This document shows positions 1 through 7,789 of a DNA stretch of 64,000 nucleotides, one piece after another. The translations under genes and the position numbers were made by a program. The DNA is from Luteolibacter sp. SL250 (GTDB lineage: Bacteria > Verrucomicrobiota > Verrucomicrobiia > Verrucomicrobiales > Akkermansiaceae). The DNA lies in the NCBI RefSeq assembly GCF_026625605.1, contig NZ_CP113054.1, forward strand, positions 4,278,001 to 4,342,000, written 5' to 3'. Below the pieces are notes generated by a model. It saw nothing but the letters and a program-made list of their open reading frames with translations, made no database searches and was not told the DNA's origin. Each line of letters opens with the position of its first letter. The first letter of the stretch is position 1.

Positions 1-1017
1 CACCAGGAAATCGTCGCACGCCCCATCAGCGAACGCCAGGGCGCCGGGCAGCCACAAGTTGAAGGCCGGGACTACCGCCCGTTGCCAACCCGGTCGAGGA
101 TCACTTCACGGCTCCTCATCAGCGGAGCCGCCCTGCTGCTCATGGTCGGGGTATCCGCGGGATTGATCCTTCTCTCCCGGGAAGATCCGGAAGCGACAGC
201 CCCCCCGGTGACCCCATCCCAGCCCCGTGCCACCAAGCCTGATCCGGAGCCCTCCAGCGCCCCTGAAACGGCCCGCAACACCGCACCTGCCCCTACCCCT
301 CCAGGTCCCGCCACACCGGCCACCCCACCCACCCCTGGGACACCACCCGCACCTGAGCCACCCCACCCCGGAACCGCCGCGATGGAGGTGGTGGAGAAGT
401 TCCTCGCCGCCTCGAATCTGGACGCCCGCCTGCCCCTCATCGACACCCAGACCCCGCCGGCTGATCTCCAGGATTCCATCCTGGCCAAGCCCTTCCCGCC
501 CGATCCCACCGTGGCTCCGGAAGTCCAGGAGACAAATCCGGACGACTCGATGGATTTCTACTACGCGGTGGATTTCAAGGATGCGGCCGGAAAGACACAT
601 CCGGAGCTGCTGCTGGTCCACACTCCCGCAGGCGGATCACCCAAAGTCATCGTCGATCCATTCCTCGACAGCTTCGGAGGGCGTCTGGCCGCCTTTGCAA
701 GCCAGCCGTCGGACAAGATCCGCTCGTTCCAGTCAGTCATCTCCGCCGTCGCCCAGACCACCGCCGACCGCAACGTGCCCGACCACGAGAACAAGCTCCG
801 CCTGAAGCTGCTGCCGCGCGACAACGAAAAGGAAATCACCAGCGCCTACTTCACCAAAGGCTCGAAACTCGGCCAGATGCTGATCACCGAAGGTTCCGGC
901 TTCCGCTACGGCCAGGCGCGCACCGCCAGGGTGACCCTCCGCTGGAACAAGGAAGAGGATCCCGCGAATCCCTATCTGGAAGTGACCGACATCAAGGAGT
1001 TCCGCTGGAATCCTTGA
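1..1017 (+). CDS. Proline-rich membrane-anchored hypothetical protein, 5' end outside window
   Basis: The frame is open from the first base with no stop upstream of the first internal TTG at 82, so the gene most likely begins before the window. Counting from base 1, a basic stretch (TRSRITSR) precedes one hydrophobic segment at about residues 38-58. A Pro/Thr/Ala-rich linker follows to about residue 115, then a soluble domain of about 220 residues begins near GTAAMEVVEKFLAAS. The topology suggests a cytoplasmic N-terminus and an exported C-terminal domain. I do not recognise the domain. The last 26 bases overlap tail-to-tail with the rhodanese gene on the other strand. Confidence 0.8.
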   Translation, partial: HQEIVARPISERQGAGQPQVEGRDYRPLPTRSRITSRLLISGAALLLMVGVSAGLILLSREDPEATAPPVTPSQPRATKPDPEPSSAPETARNTAPAPTPPGPATPATPPTPGTPPAPEPPHPGTAAMEVVEKFLAASNLDARLPLIDTQTPPADLQDSILAKPFPPDPTVAPEVQETNPDDSMDFYYAVDFKDAAGKTHPELLLVHTPAGGSPKVIVDPFLDSFGGRLAAFASQPSDKIRSFQSVISAVAQTTADRNVPDHENKLRLKLLPRDNEKEITSAYFTKGSKLGQMLITEGSGFRYGQARTARVTLRWNKEEDPANPYLEVTDIKEFRWNP

Positions 1018-1447
1018 TCCGTCCGGCGTCCTTCAGCGCCTGCCAACCGCCGCGCAGCGCCTTCACATCGAAGTCCGGATCCAGCTTGCGGATCTTCTCC
1101 GCCACCTGCTGGCTCACGCCGCAGTCCTCGTTCGAGCAATAGACGACCGCCCTCGGGTTCTCGAAAAGTTTCTGCATCGCCTCCGCTTCGAAGGCGGTGG
1201 CGTCTTCCGCGCCATCCAGATTCCACAGGATGGAGCCGGGCAGACCATTGGCCTGCCAGTCCTTCCTCGGCCGGGCGTCGATCCAGACAACCGGCTCCTG
1301 CACCTGCTCCAGACAGATTTCCCCCGGCTTCAGTGTCGCGGGATCGCACACCAACGCCTTGCCCGGCGGGCCTTTCACCAGGTAGGTGCCTCCGGCGGCG
1401 GCGGCGGCCACCCCCACCACGACCATCATCTGGACGGCGGCGTTCAT
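992..1447 (-). CDS. Rhodanese-like domain protein
   Basis: A 151-residue protein with an N-terminal hydrophobic segment (residues 5-24), so probably membrane-anchored or exported. A single rhodanese-like domain follows. VVWIDARPRKDW matches the family's early strand and helix, and the active-site loop YCSNEDCG places the candidate catalytic cysteine at residue 104. Rhodaneses transfer sulfane sulfur or sense redox state; the substrate is unknown. The ATG overlaps the stop of the DUF1573 gene in an ATGA, so the two are translationally coupled. It is the last gene of the sigma/anti-sigma operon. Confidence 0.88.
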   Translation of the reverse strand: MNAAVQMMVVVGVAAAAAGGTYLVKGPPGKALVCDPATLKPGEICLEQVQEPVVWIDARPRKDWQANGLPGSILWNLDGAEDATAFEAEAMQKLFENPRAVVYCSNEDCGVSQQVAEKIRKLDPDFDVKALRGGWQALKDAGRIKDSSGTP

Positions 1448-2124
1448 CTCGCGACCGGAGCGCTCACCACGGCGAAGACCTGCTGCGTCCGGTGGTTGGG
1501 AACCTCACAGTCCGTCTCCACCCGGAAGACGGACAGCGCCTTGCTGTTGATGTTTTTCGGCGTCACCACCAGCTCGTAGCTCCGTCCATCCTCGATGGTC
1601 TTCAGCTCCTGGTTGAAAGTCTCCGTGGAAGGCGTGACGGATTTGATGTGGATCGGCTTGTCGCCGTGCATCTGGAACTTGATCGTCTTCGATTCCATCT
1701 CCTGGCCGACCTGCCACTTCAACGTCTTCGGCTCCATCTCTACGAGGATCGGGATGTCCACCTTCATCGTGAGCCGCTGGGACGGTGCTTCCTTCGAGTC
1801 GGAGTCCACCCAGATGGAGGCGCCCTTCTCGACCTTGCCGACCGCGGCGCCGATGTCGAAGTTCAACCGGATCACTCCGGATTCACCCGGCTCATAAGCC
1901 GTCTTTCCGCCTGAAATCTCAATCGAGGTGCAGGAGCAGTCACCGAGGGTTTCCTTCACCACCACGGTCTTGTCCGTGTTGTTCGTGAACGGGAAATCCA
2001 CCTTCACCTTGGTTTCCCCAGGCCCGGGCTTCAACTCCTTGACCGGCTCCGGGAACGTGAGCTTTCCGGCGAAAGCCATCCCCGCAACGCCCAGCCAGAC
2101 CACCATCGTATTTCTCATGGGCAT
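1444..2124 (-). CDS. DUF1573 domain secreted protein
   Basis: The start is placed at ATG 2124 (or 2118), just upstream of a clear signal peptide (MRNTMVVWLGVAGMAFAG); a TTG at 2154 would overlap the previous gene. The mature part resembles DUF1573. It has a first Ig-like domain with the hallmark F.FTNNTDKTVVVKE stretch, a CSCTS motif and ESGVIRLNFD, then a second beta-rich half. DUF1573 proteins are extracytoplasmic, common in Bacteroidetes and PVC bacteria, and of unknown function. It lies 19 bases after the preceding gene and is coupled by ATGA to the rhodanese gene. The Cys pair next to a rhodanese may hint at shared thiol chemistry (inference). Confidence 0.88.
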   Translation of the reverse strand: MPMRNTMVVWLGVAGMAFAGKLTFPEPVKELKPGPGETKVKVDFPFTNNTDKTVVVKETLGDCSCTSIEISGGKTAYEPGESGVIRLNFDIGAAVGKVEKGASIWVDSDSKEAPSQRLTMKVDIPILVEMEPKTLKWQVGQEMESKTIKFQMHGDKPIHIKSVTPSTETFNQELKTIEDGRSYELVVTPKNINSKALSVFRVETDCEVPNHRTQQVFAVVSAPVAR

Positions 2125-2143
2125 ACTATGTGCGCGGCTTTTC

Positions 2144-2638
2144 TCAGGACGCAAGTGATACTGCGATGATCAACCGTCCCCCGCGCCATTCCGGTCCCAG
2201 GATGAACAGCGGGGTGTCCCCACCCAGCAGGGCGTCCGTCTTCAGGATCTTCTTCCGGGAAATCCAGATCTCCAGATCCAGCCGCGCGGAATCCGCCGTC
2301 GGACGGCTGCGCGCCTCGAACCTCACCAGGATCTCGTCGGACGGCCGGAGAGGCTGCGCCCAGTTCTCATAGCTGCGGAAAAGCGGCTGCTGGTCACCGC
2401 CCAGCAACAGGAAATGCCTGAAATCGAGGTTCGGCGCACCCCGCAGTTGCTTCTCCACCTCGCCCTCCACGGCGTTGAACCGCGGGCCGGCCACCGAAGG
2501 ATCACCATTGGTCCCGTAGTAGACCTTCACGTTCACCTTCCCGATCGCCGCCTTGCCGGGATCATCCTGCGCGACCGCCATGCCCGCGGAAAGCGGCAGC
2601 AGCCCCAGCAGGAGACGGAGACCTTGGCGGCGGTTCAT
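2144..2638 (-). CDS. Secreted hypothetical protein of the sigma-factor operon
   Basis: A 164-residue protein with an Arg-rich signal peptide (MNRRQGLRLLLGLLPLSAG...AVAQ). The mature chain of about 140 residues has no motif I recognise. It has one region near GKVNVKVYYGTNGDP and a second with RLDLEIWISRKKI, suggestive of a small beta-sandwich. The ATG overlaps the anti-sigma gene's stop by four bases, which supports co-expression with the ECF regulator pair. It could be an envelope target or an accessory sensor of that sigma factor; nothing in the sequence settles this. Confidence 0.75.
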   Translation of the reverse strand: MNRRQGLRLLLGLLPLSAGMAVAQDDPGKAAIGKVNVKVYYGTNGDPSVAGPRFNAVEGEVEKQLRGAPNLDFRHFLLLGGDQQPLFRSYENWAQPLRPSDEILVRFEARSRPTADSARLDLEIWISRKKILKTDALLGGDTPLFILGPEWRGGRLIIAVSLAS

Positions 2639-3231
2639 CGGGAAATTTTCGTTGCCCCGGGAGTTCCGGCACCGGCGGTGGAGTCGGACTCCTTCGGCTG
2701 CTGGATCATCGCGGTTTCCGTGAAATCCATCGAATCAGGAATGGCGCTCACCCCGTTCAGCAGGATGACCGTGGAGGCGCCCGTTCCCTTCACCCACTGC
2801 GCGTCCACCCCCTGTTCCGGAGTGTACCACACCGGGGAGGAGCTTTCATCGCCGCCCTTCGCCAGGTTGGACCCACCGGTGGAGTGGGTCTTCGTCCCCA
2901 CCCAGAAGGCCAGCGCCATGCCGGCGAACGCCGTGGCCGGGAACAGCCAGCGCCAGAAGGATGGCCGGGCCGCCGGAGCGGATGGCTCCGGCGTGGCCTG
3001 CATGGCGCGGATCTCCTTCGTGATCCGGCTGTTGAAAAAGTCCGGATACGGAGGCTCCTCCACGGCGGGCAGCGCCGTGGCCATGGTCTTCCTCCAGGCG
3101 CGGATTTCCTCCCGCGCCGCGATCTGATCGGGCTGGGTCAGCGCCCACGACTCCACCTTGGCGAGTTCCTCGCCTTGGAGTTCGTCGTCCAGCCACAGGG
3201 CCAAAAGCACTTCATCGGGAGTTGTATTCAT
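2635..3231 (-). CDS. Anti-sigma factor-like membrane protein
   Basis: The 198-residue protein follows the ECF sigma gene with a 20-base overlap. Its N-terminus (LALWLDDELQGEELAKVESW) resembles the helical sigma-binding region of anti-sigma factors. The zinc-coordinating HxxxCxxC of ZAS-type proteins is absent. A single transmembrane helix (FWRWLFPATAFAGMALAFWV) lies at about residues 92-111, and about 85 extracytoplasmic residues follow. The expected role is to hold the sigma factor at the membrane until a signal releases it. The role is inferred mainly from context and topology. Confidence 0.8.
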   Translation of the reverse strand: MNTTPDEVLLALWLDDELQGEELAKVESWALTQPDQIAAREEIRAWRKTMATALPAVEEPPYPDFFNSRITKEIRAMQATPEPSAPAARPSFWRWLFPATAFAGMALAFWVGTKTHSTGGSNLAKGGDESSSPVWYTPEQGVDAQWVKGTGASTVILLNGVSAIPDSMDFTETAMIQQPKESDSTAGAGTPGATKISR

Positions 3232-3868
3232 CTTTGAGGAGGGCTTGGAGTTTTTGACGGGCGTAGAAAAGGCGGCTCATCACCGTCCCGAGAGTGCAGT
3301 CCATCGCGTCCGCAATCTCTTTATACGAAAGTCCCTGGACGTCTTTCAAAATAACGACTTCCCGGTGTTCCGCGGATATTTTGCCGAGGGCGGCCTCGAT
3401 CTTCGCGCGCAGCTCGCCATGGGCCATTGACTCATCCGGAGCCTCGGTCACGCCGGGTGTCGCCACCGCCGCCGGGTCGATCCGGTCGCGGTTGAAAATC
3501 TCATCGTTCAGCTCGCCGGCGCTCTCGATCTTCCGCTTCCGCGTGAAGTCATAGACCACGTTGTGGGCGATCCGGTAGAGCCAGGTGGAGAAGCGCGCCT
3601 TCGCCTCGAAGCGGGGCAGCGCCTGCCATGCCTTGATGAAGACCTCCTGGGAGAGGTCCCACGCATCGGCTTCCTGGTGGATCATGTTGCGGATCATGGC
3701 GAAGATTTTCCCCCGGTGGCGGGTGATCAGGGCGTCATACGACTTGAGGTCGCCGCCCTGGGCTCTGGCGACCAGCCGGAAGTCCTCGTCCGGGTCGTTC
3801 AGGTCGGAATCGACGGGGCCGGACAGCTCCTTCGCATTCTTTGACGGATCCCCTGCCGGATTATTCAT
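3212..3868 (-). CDS. ECF-subfamily RNA polymerase sigma factor
   Basis: A 218-residue sigma-70 family protein of the extracytoplasmic-function type. Region 2 is clear: a YDALITRHRGKIF-like segment, then QEVFIKAWQALPRF and STWLYRIAHNVVYD. Region 4 carries the helix-turn-helix with the stretch from HREVVILKDV to YKEIADAM and then GTVMSRLFYARQKL. A loosely conserved acidic linker separates them. It should direct transcription of its own operon: anti-sigma, secreted protein, DUF1573 and rhodanese follow without gaps. The start is about 50 bases after A/T-richer DNA bordering the repeat island. No -35/-10 pair could be assigned with confidence. Confidence 0.92.
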   Translation of the reverse strand: MNNPAGDPSKNAKELSGPVDSDLNDPDEDFRLVARAQGGDLKSYDALITRHRGKIFAMIRNMIHQEADAWDLSQEVFIKAWQALPRFEAKARFSTWLYRIAHNVVYDFTRKRKIESAGELNDEIFNRDRIDPAAVATPGVTEAPDESMAHGELRAKIEAALGKISAEHREVVILKDVQGLSYKEIADAMDCTLGTVMSRLFYARQKLQALLKDEYNSR

Positions 3869-3978
3869 GATTCACGGAAAAATCTTCACCCCTTCACCTT
3901 CTCTTCAGGTTCAGCCGGTCACGGCCCATACCTTGTGCCGACAATGGGTCATGCGCAATTCAAGAATCTCCGGGGTTG

Positions 3979-4006
3979 GTAGCGAACCTCCTGAGGATTC
4001 CAGCAG
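3979..4006 (+). repeat. REP-like family 1, degenerate copy
   Basis: It starts with the family head GTAGCG followed by GAACCTC-CTGA-GGATTC. One base is missing from the second arm relative to a perfect hairpin. It ends in CCAGCAGG, a weak form of the CGGCKGGG tail, and abuts the next copy directly. Confidence 0.6.
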
Positions 4007-4037
4007 GTAGCGTCGTGGCTGCGCCACGACGGCGGGG
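4007..4037 (+). repeat. REP-like family 1 element
   Basis: GTAGCG head, hairpin with arms TCGTGG/CCACGA and loop CTGCG, then the CGGCGGGG tail. A second short palindrome (GGCGG-ATGT-CCGCC) follows immediately. Confidence 0.85.
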
Positions 4038-4120
4038 CGGATGTCCGCCATCCTCCGGCTCCGCGCTCCGGCAGATGCCCCCCAAGGAACATGCGGCACC
4101 CCGGGAACATGGTGGCTCCA

Positions 4121-4151
4121 CCCCGCCGTGATGGCGAAGCCATCCCGCTAC
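4121..4151 (-). repeat. REP-like family 1 element, inverted
   Basis: Read on the minus strand: GTAGCG head, arms GATGGC/GCCATC with a TTC loop, then CGGCGGGG. It is followed by a GGTGG-AG-CCACC palindrome. It forms an inverted pair with the element at 4007. Confidence 0.85.
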
Positions 4152-4205
4152 CAGGAAGACGCCGGGTGGCGGCGCTTTCCTCGCACGGCGGAGGCGGAAA
4201 CCGGA

Positions 4206-4236
4206 GTAGCGGCGTGACTCCGTCACGACGGCTGGG
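4206..4236 (+). repeat. REP-like family 1 element
   Basis: Second tandem copy. GTAGCG head, arms CGTGA/TCACG around CTCCG, tail CGGCTGGG. Relative to the copy at 4007, the loop-proximal G-C pair has become A-T, a compensatory change. Confidence 0.85.
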
Positions 4237-4319
4237 CGGATGTCCGCCATCCTCCGGCTCCGCGCTCCGGCAGATGCCCCCCAAGGAACATGCGGCATCC
4301 CGGGAACATGGTGGCTCCA

Positions 4320-4350
4320 CCCCGCCGTGATGGCGCAGCCATCCCGCTAC
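4320..4350 (-). repeat. REP-like family 1 element, inverted
   Basis: Same as the copy 199 bases upstream except for the loop (TGC instead of TTC between GATGGC and GCCATC). Confidence 0.85.
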
Positions 4351-4430
4351 CAGGAAGATGCCGGGTGGTGGCGCTTTCCTCGCACGGCGAAGGCGGGCGC
4401 AACGAACCCCGAGGGAGATTCGGTGGGATC

Positions 4431-4468
4431 CTTTGCGAAGCCAAGCCGGCTGAAGCCGGCGCTCCGTT
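4431..4468 (-). repeat. REP-like family 2 element
   Basis: On the minus strand it reads AACGGAGCGC, hairpin GCCGGC-TTCA-GCCGGC, then TTGGCTTCGCAAAG. The element at 63614 has the same flanks and loop but a different, fully complementary stem. It lies just beyond the 3' end of the dehydrogenase gene, where it could also act as an RNA 3'-end structure. Confidence 0.85.
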
Positions 4469-4476
4469 GTTCCCGT

Positions 4477-7400
4477 TCACTTCTCCATCGGGTGCTCCTT
4501 GAGCAGTTCCTCCACCATGTAGAAGCTCTTCCGCGCGCTCGTAGCCTCACGCACCTTCGTCACCTGCGCGGGGCGGATGGCGTCGGCCTTGTTGTCGAAG
4601 CGGTTGCGGGCGTAGGTGAGGACGGCGGCGATTTCCTCATCCTTCAACAGTCCGCCGAAGGGGGTCATGGGCACCTGGCCGTCATATTTCTTTCCGTGGA
4701 GTTCGAACGGACCCATGAGGCCGTGCAGGGTGAGCTTGATGAGGCGGTCCGGGTTGCCGGAGATCCACTCGCTGCGGTAGAGCGGAGGGAACGCGGGATC
4801 CAGCCCCTTGCCGTCCGGTTGGTGGCAGGTGACGCAGTGGCCCTCGCGGAAGTAGATCTCGTGCCCGGTGAGGAAGAGCTTCTTGTCATCGCCCGTCAGG
4901 TGGTCCGGAACGGGTGGCGCGGGATGCTCATCCACCACCTTCTCGGTGATACCTTCCAACCGGCTGGTGGCGGTCTTGATGGCCGGGGCGATCCAGTCGT
5001 CCTGCGGCATGCCCGCCGCGATGTTGACGACCTTTTTGCCGACGGCGTTGTCGAGCCAGGAGGCGGCGACGACCGCTTCGGCACGGACCCGGCCATGGGC
5101 GTCCGCCGCGGCGGCGGCAAGCAGCTCCCCGTGGTTGGCGATGACGTGCGTGTTGTAGCGCAGCACACGGACGGCGGCGGCGCGGACGTGGTAGTCGTCC
5201 GACTTCAGGAGCTTCTCCAGCAGGGCCTGATCCGGCTTGTTGAGGCCCCAGGTGACCCACAGGGCCTCCAGCAGGTGGTGTTCACGGCGGGGATCCGCGG
5301 CATCCAGACCGGCGGTCCATTTCGCGAGCGCGGTGAGCACCTCGGCGGCGGGACGGCCGCGCAGCTCATCACGGGTGCGGTAGCGGCTGCGGTACTCCGG
5401 GAGTTTCAGATTCTCCAGCAGGGTGGCAATGGGCGCTCCGGCGATCTTCGCGGGCTCCACCAGCGGGCGGGAGGGATAGGTGATGCGGTAGATGCGGCCG
5501 TGCACGTGGTCGCGCAGCGGATCACGCGCATTGTGCTGCATGTGGCCGATGAGGACGTTGTGCCAGTCGATGACAAACAACGAGCCGTCCGGGGCGAACT
5601 GCAGCGCGGCGGGGCGGAAGTTGCCGTCGGAGGATTTCAGCAGTTCCTGGCGGAACGCCGTCTTATAGCCCGTGCCGTCATCGGCGATGGAGTGCTGCTT
5701 GATGCCGAGGAAGCCGATGTTGTTGCAGAGGAGGAAATCCCCCTGCACCTCATCCGGGAAGTGGCGTGAGGACACGAACTCCAGACCGGACGTCGGGCGG
5801 ACCTTCTGGCCGTCGGGGATGAGATCCTTCGTCAGCGGGGTCTTCGCGCCGTAGGGCGTCTTCAGCGAACTCGGCATCAGCCAGTTCATCGACGGTCCGG
5901 AGGTGTGGAGGAAGAAATCCTGGCCCCAGTCGTCGAAGGCGATGCCCCATGGATTCGGGATGCTGAGCTGTGCCGTGCGCTCCAGCTTTCCGCGCTGCGG
6001 GCTGTAGCGGTAGAAGCCGCCGTCCACCCCGCGAACCGGCCCGTAGGGCGTCTCCACATTGGAATGGAGGAACACGCCCTCGCACATCATGAACGCTCCG
6101 GAGCCGTCGGCATGGAACGCGCTGATGGCATGGTGGGTGTCATGGGAGTCGAAGCCGGTGAGGATGACCTCCCGGGAGTCCGCTTTGTCATCCCCGTCCG
6201 TGTCACGGAGAAGGACCAGATGCGGTTCCTGTGAGACATAGACGCCCTCCGGCGCGAACTCGAAGCCGATGGGCAGGTGCAGCTTGTCGGCGAAGACGGT
6301 TTCCTTGTCCGCCTTACCGTCGCCGTTGGTGTCCTCATAAATGAGGATCTTGTCATCCGGGCGTGGGTCACCGGGACGCCAGTGCGGATAGGTCGGCATC
6401 GTCGCCACCCACAGACGGCCCTTGTTGTCGAAGTTGAGCTGCATCGGGTTCGCCAGGTTGGGGAACTCCTTTTCCGATGCGAAAAGCTCGACCTTGTAGC
6501 CCTCGGGGACGGTCAGGGACTTCACCGCGTCCTCGCCGTATTTGTATTCAACCGGTGCGCCTTCGACCTTCGACTTGTAGTTGGTTTTGACTTCAGGAAG
6601 GACGGTGGTGGCCTTGTCCAACGCCGCAACATCGAACTTCGCTCCGTTCGCCACGTTCCACACCGCCTTGTCGCGGATGTCGGTCAGCTCGCGCATCTTC
6701 GCGGATTCCGCCGGATAGTTGTCCGGGCCGAAGGGGTTGTAGCGGCGGCCGTCCACATGGACGCCATTGAGCATCCGGTAGTCGTTGAACCAATACCAGT
6801 TCTTGTCCTTCAGCGCCTCCACCACGGCGCTCTCCTTCGCCTTCGAGGTGCGGGGGGATTCGCCGGCAATGGCGTCGGCCAGGGGCTTCGCGAGCTGCTT
6901 GTAGCCCTCGTCATTCGGAAGGAAGCCATTCCGGGTGAGCGGCTTTTCCGAAGCGGCGTAGAGCTTCGCGCTGGCGGAAAGGAGATCGATGCACTGCACC
7001 TTGTGCTTCGCGGCCACCTCGGTCATCGCCGCCGCATAGAGGGCGAGGTTCTCGTTCTCCTTTTTCCCGTCCGGCAGGTCGCGGGAACCGGAGAGGTCCT
7101 CATAGGTGACCGGCGAAACGAGAACCAGACGCGGCGCGGCGCCGCCGTTGTATTTCTGCGCCAGCGTATGGGTGATGAACGCGTCCAGCTCCGCCTTGAA
7201 ATTCTCCAGCCCGGCCGGGCCGTCGAAAGATTCGTTGTAGCCGAAGAAGCCGAGGATCGTGTCCGCCTTCAGATGCGTCAGCCACTCGTCCGGCGTCATG
7301 TAGTGGCCGGTGCCGGCGTGCACCTTGTTCTGCGGGCGGAACTTTTCCGCACCGGGGAAGGCCCACTGCGACTTGCGCGACGGATGCGGGCGGAAACCCG

Positions 7401-7617
7401 GTGTATCCCCGGGGAAGCACATGTTGCGGATGACCAGGTTCTTTCCGGGGAACCGGAGCTGCAGTTCCGCCTCCAGGTAGGGATGATCGTTCATCCGCTC
7501 ACCCAGGCCATTGCCGATGAAGACGATGCGTTCACCGTCCTTCGGTGCGGTTTGGGCTCCTGCCGTCGCCAAGGATGCGGCCAGGGAACAGAATAACGGA
7601 AGCAGAGGAAGTTTCAT
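4477..7617 (-). CDS. SGNH hydrolase / PVC-type membrane-bound dehydrogenase / cytochrome c fusion
   Basis: A 1046-residue exported protein with a signal peptide (MKLPLLPLFCSLAASLATAGAQ). Domain order: an SGNH/GDSL-like hydrolase domain at about 28-270 (FIGNGLGERM start); a six-bladed propeller of the PVC membrane-bound dehydrogenase type at about 365-720, with Ca-binding-like EDTNGDGKAD and RDTDGDDKAD; a HEAT-like helical region at about 760-880; and a C-terminal monohaem cytochrome with CVTCH near residue 935. A distal methionine may be in the stretch MGPFELHGKKYDGQVPMTP. Such proteins are expanded in Planctomycetes and Verrucomicrobia and are thought to oxidise carbohydrates in the periplasm; the substrate is unknown. 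It is probably transcribed alone. Confidence 0.9.
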   Translation of the reverse strand: MKLPLLPLFCSLAASLATAGAQTAPKDGERIVFIGNGLGERMNDHPYLEAELQLRFPGKNLVIRNMCFPGDTPGFRPHPSRKSQWAFPGAEKFRPQNKVHAGTGHYMTPDEWLTHLKADTILGFFGYNESFDGPAGLENFKAELDAFITHTLAQKYNGGAAPRLVLVSPVTYEDLSGSRDLPDGKKENENLALYAAAMTEVAAKHKVQCIDLLSASAKLYAASEKPLTRNGFLPNDEGYKQLAKPLADAIAGESPRTSKAKESAVVEALKDKNWYWFNDYRMLNGVHVDGRRYNPFGPDNYPAESAKMRELTDIRDKAVWNVANGAKFDVAALDKATTVLPEVKTNYKSKVEGAPVEYKYGEDAVKSLTVPEGYKVELFASEKEFPNLANPMQLNFDNKGRLWVATMPTYPHWRPGDPRPDDKILIYEDTNGDGKADKETVFADKLHLPIGFEFAPEGVYVSQEPHLVLLRDTDGDDKADSREVILTGFDSHDTHHAISAFHADGSGAFMMCEGVFLHSNVETPYGPVRGVDGGFYRYSPQRGKLERTAQLSIPNPWGIAFDDWGQDFFLHTSGPSMNWLMPSSLKTPYGAKTPLTKDLIPDGQKVRPTSGLEFVSSRHFPDEVQGDFLLCNNIGFLGIKQHSIADDGTGYKTAFRQELLKSSDGNFRPAALQFAPDGSLFVIDWHNVLIGHMQHNARDPLRDHVHGRIYRITYPSRPLVEPAKIAGAPIATLLENLKLPEYRSRYRTRDELRGRPAAEVLTALAKWTAGLDAADPRREHHLLEALWVTWGLNKPDQALLEKLLKSDDYHVRAAAVRVLRYNTHVIANHGELLAAAAADAHGRVRAEAVVAASWLDNAVGKKVVNIAAGMPQDDWIAPAIKTATSRLEGITEKVVDEHPAPPVPDHLTGDDKKLFLTGHEIYFREGHCVTCHQPDGKGLDPAFPPLYRSEWISGNPDRLIKLTLHGLMGPFELHGKKYDGQVPMTPFGGLLKDEEIAAVLTYARNRFDNKADAIRPAQVTKVREATSARKSFYMVEELLKEHPMEK

Positions 7618-7789
7618 GAAACGGTTGAAGCCGATGGGTTGCGCGGGCTAGGAAACCAATACGCAGGAAAAAACAAAGATTTTTCCAGAAAAACCCAAAT
7701 AAACAAAAGCCAGGCTGATAATTCCACAGGGATATCCACCGCTCATCCGCTTCAACACCGACGGATCCACCTCTTGCTTCGCCAGCGGC

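Larger units (their letters stand above)
4007..4396. repeat. 199-bp period tandem direct repeat (two copies)
   Basis: Copy one runs from about 4007 and copy two from about 4206. Anchors such as ATGTCCGCCATCC (4041 and 4240) and TCGCACGGCG (4181 and 4380) are exactly 199 bases apart. The copies are nearly identical over about 190 bases. Differences fall mainly in hairpin stems and loops. Each copy contains one plus-oriented and one minus-oriented GTAGCG hairpin, so the unit is a head-to-head pair like a BIME. Confidence 0.9.
3869..4476. other. 608-bp gene-free REP repeat island
   Basis: No credible gene lies between the ECF sigma gene and the dehydrogenase gene. Short open frames here run through repeated palindromes and are repeats of each other. 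The first 100 bases are unremarkable upstream DNA of the sigma gene. The rest is a 199-bp tandem repeat with REP-like hairpins, followed by a second, unrelated hairpin element next to the dehydrogenase gene's 3' end. Confidence 0.8.

Noticed and set aside
4007..4396. CRISPR array
   Set aside because: There are only two units with a 199-base period, no short spacers and internal hairpins; it fits a REP/BIME duplication instead.
4240..5769. Open frame of about 510 codons on the plus strand
   Set aside because: It begins in the repeat island and runs antisense to the dehydrogenase C-terminus including its haem site; no coherent domain is seen.
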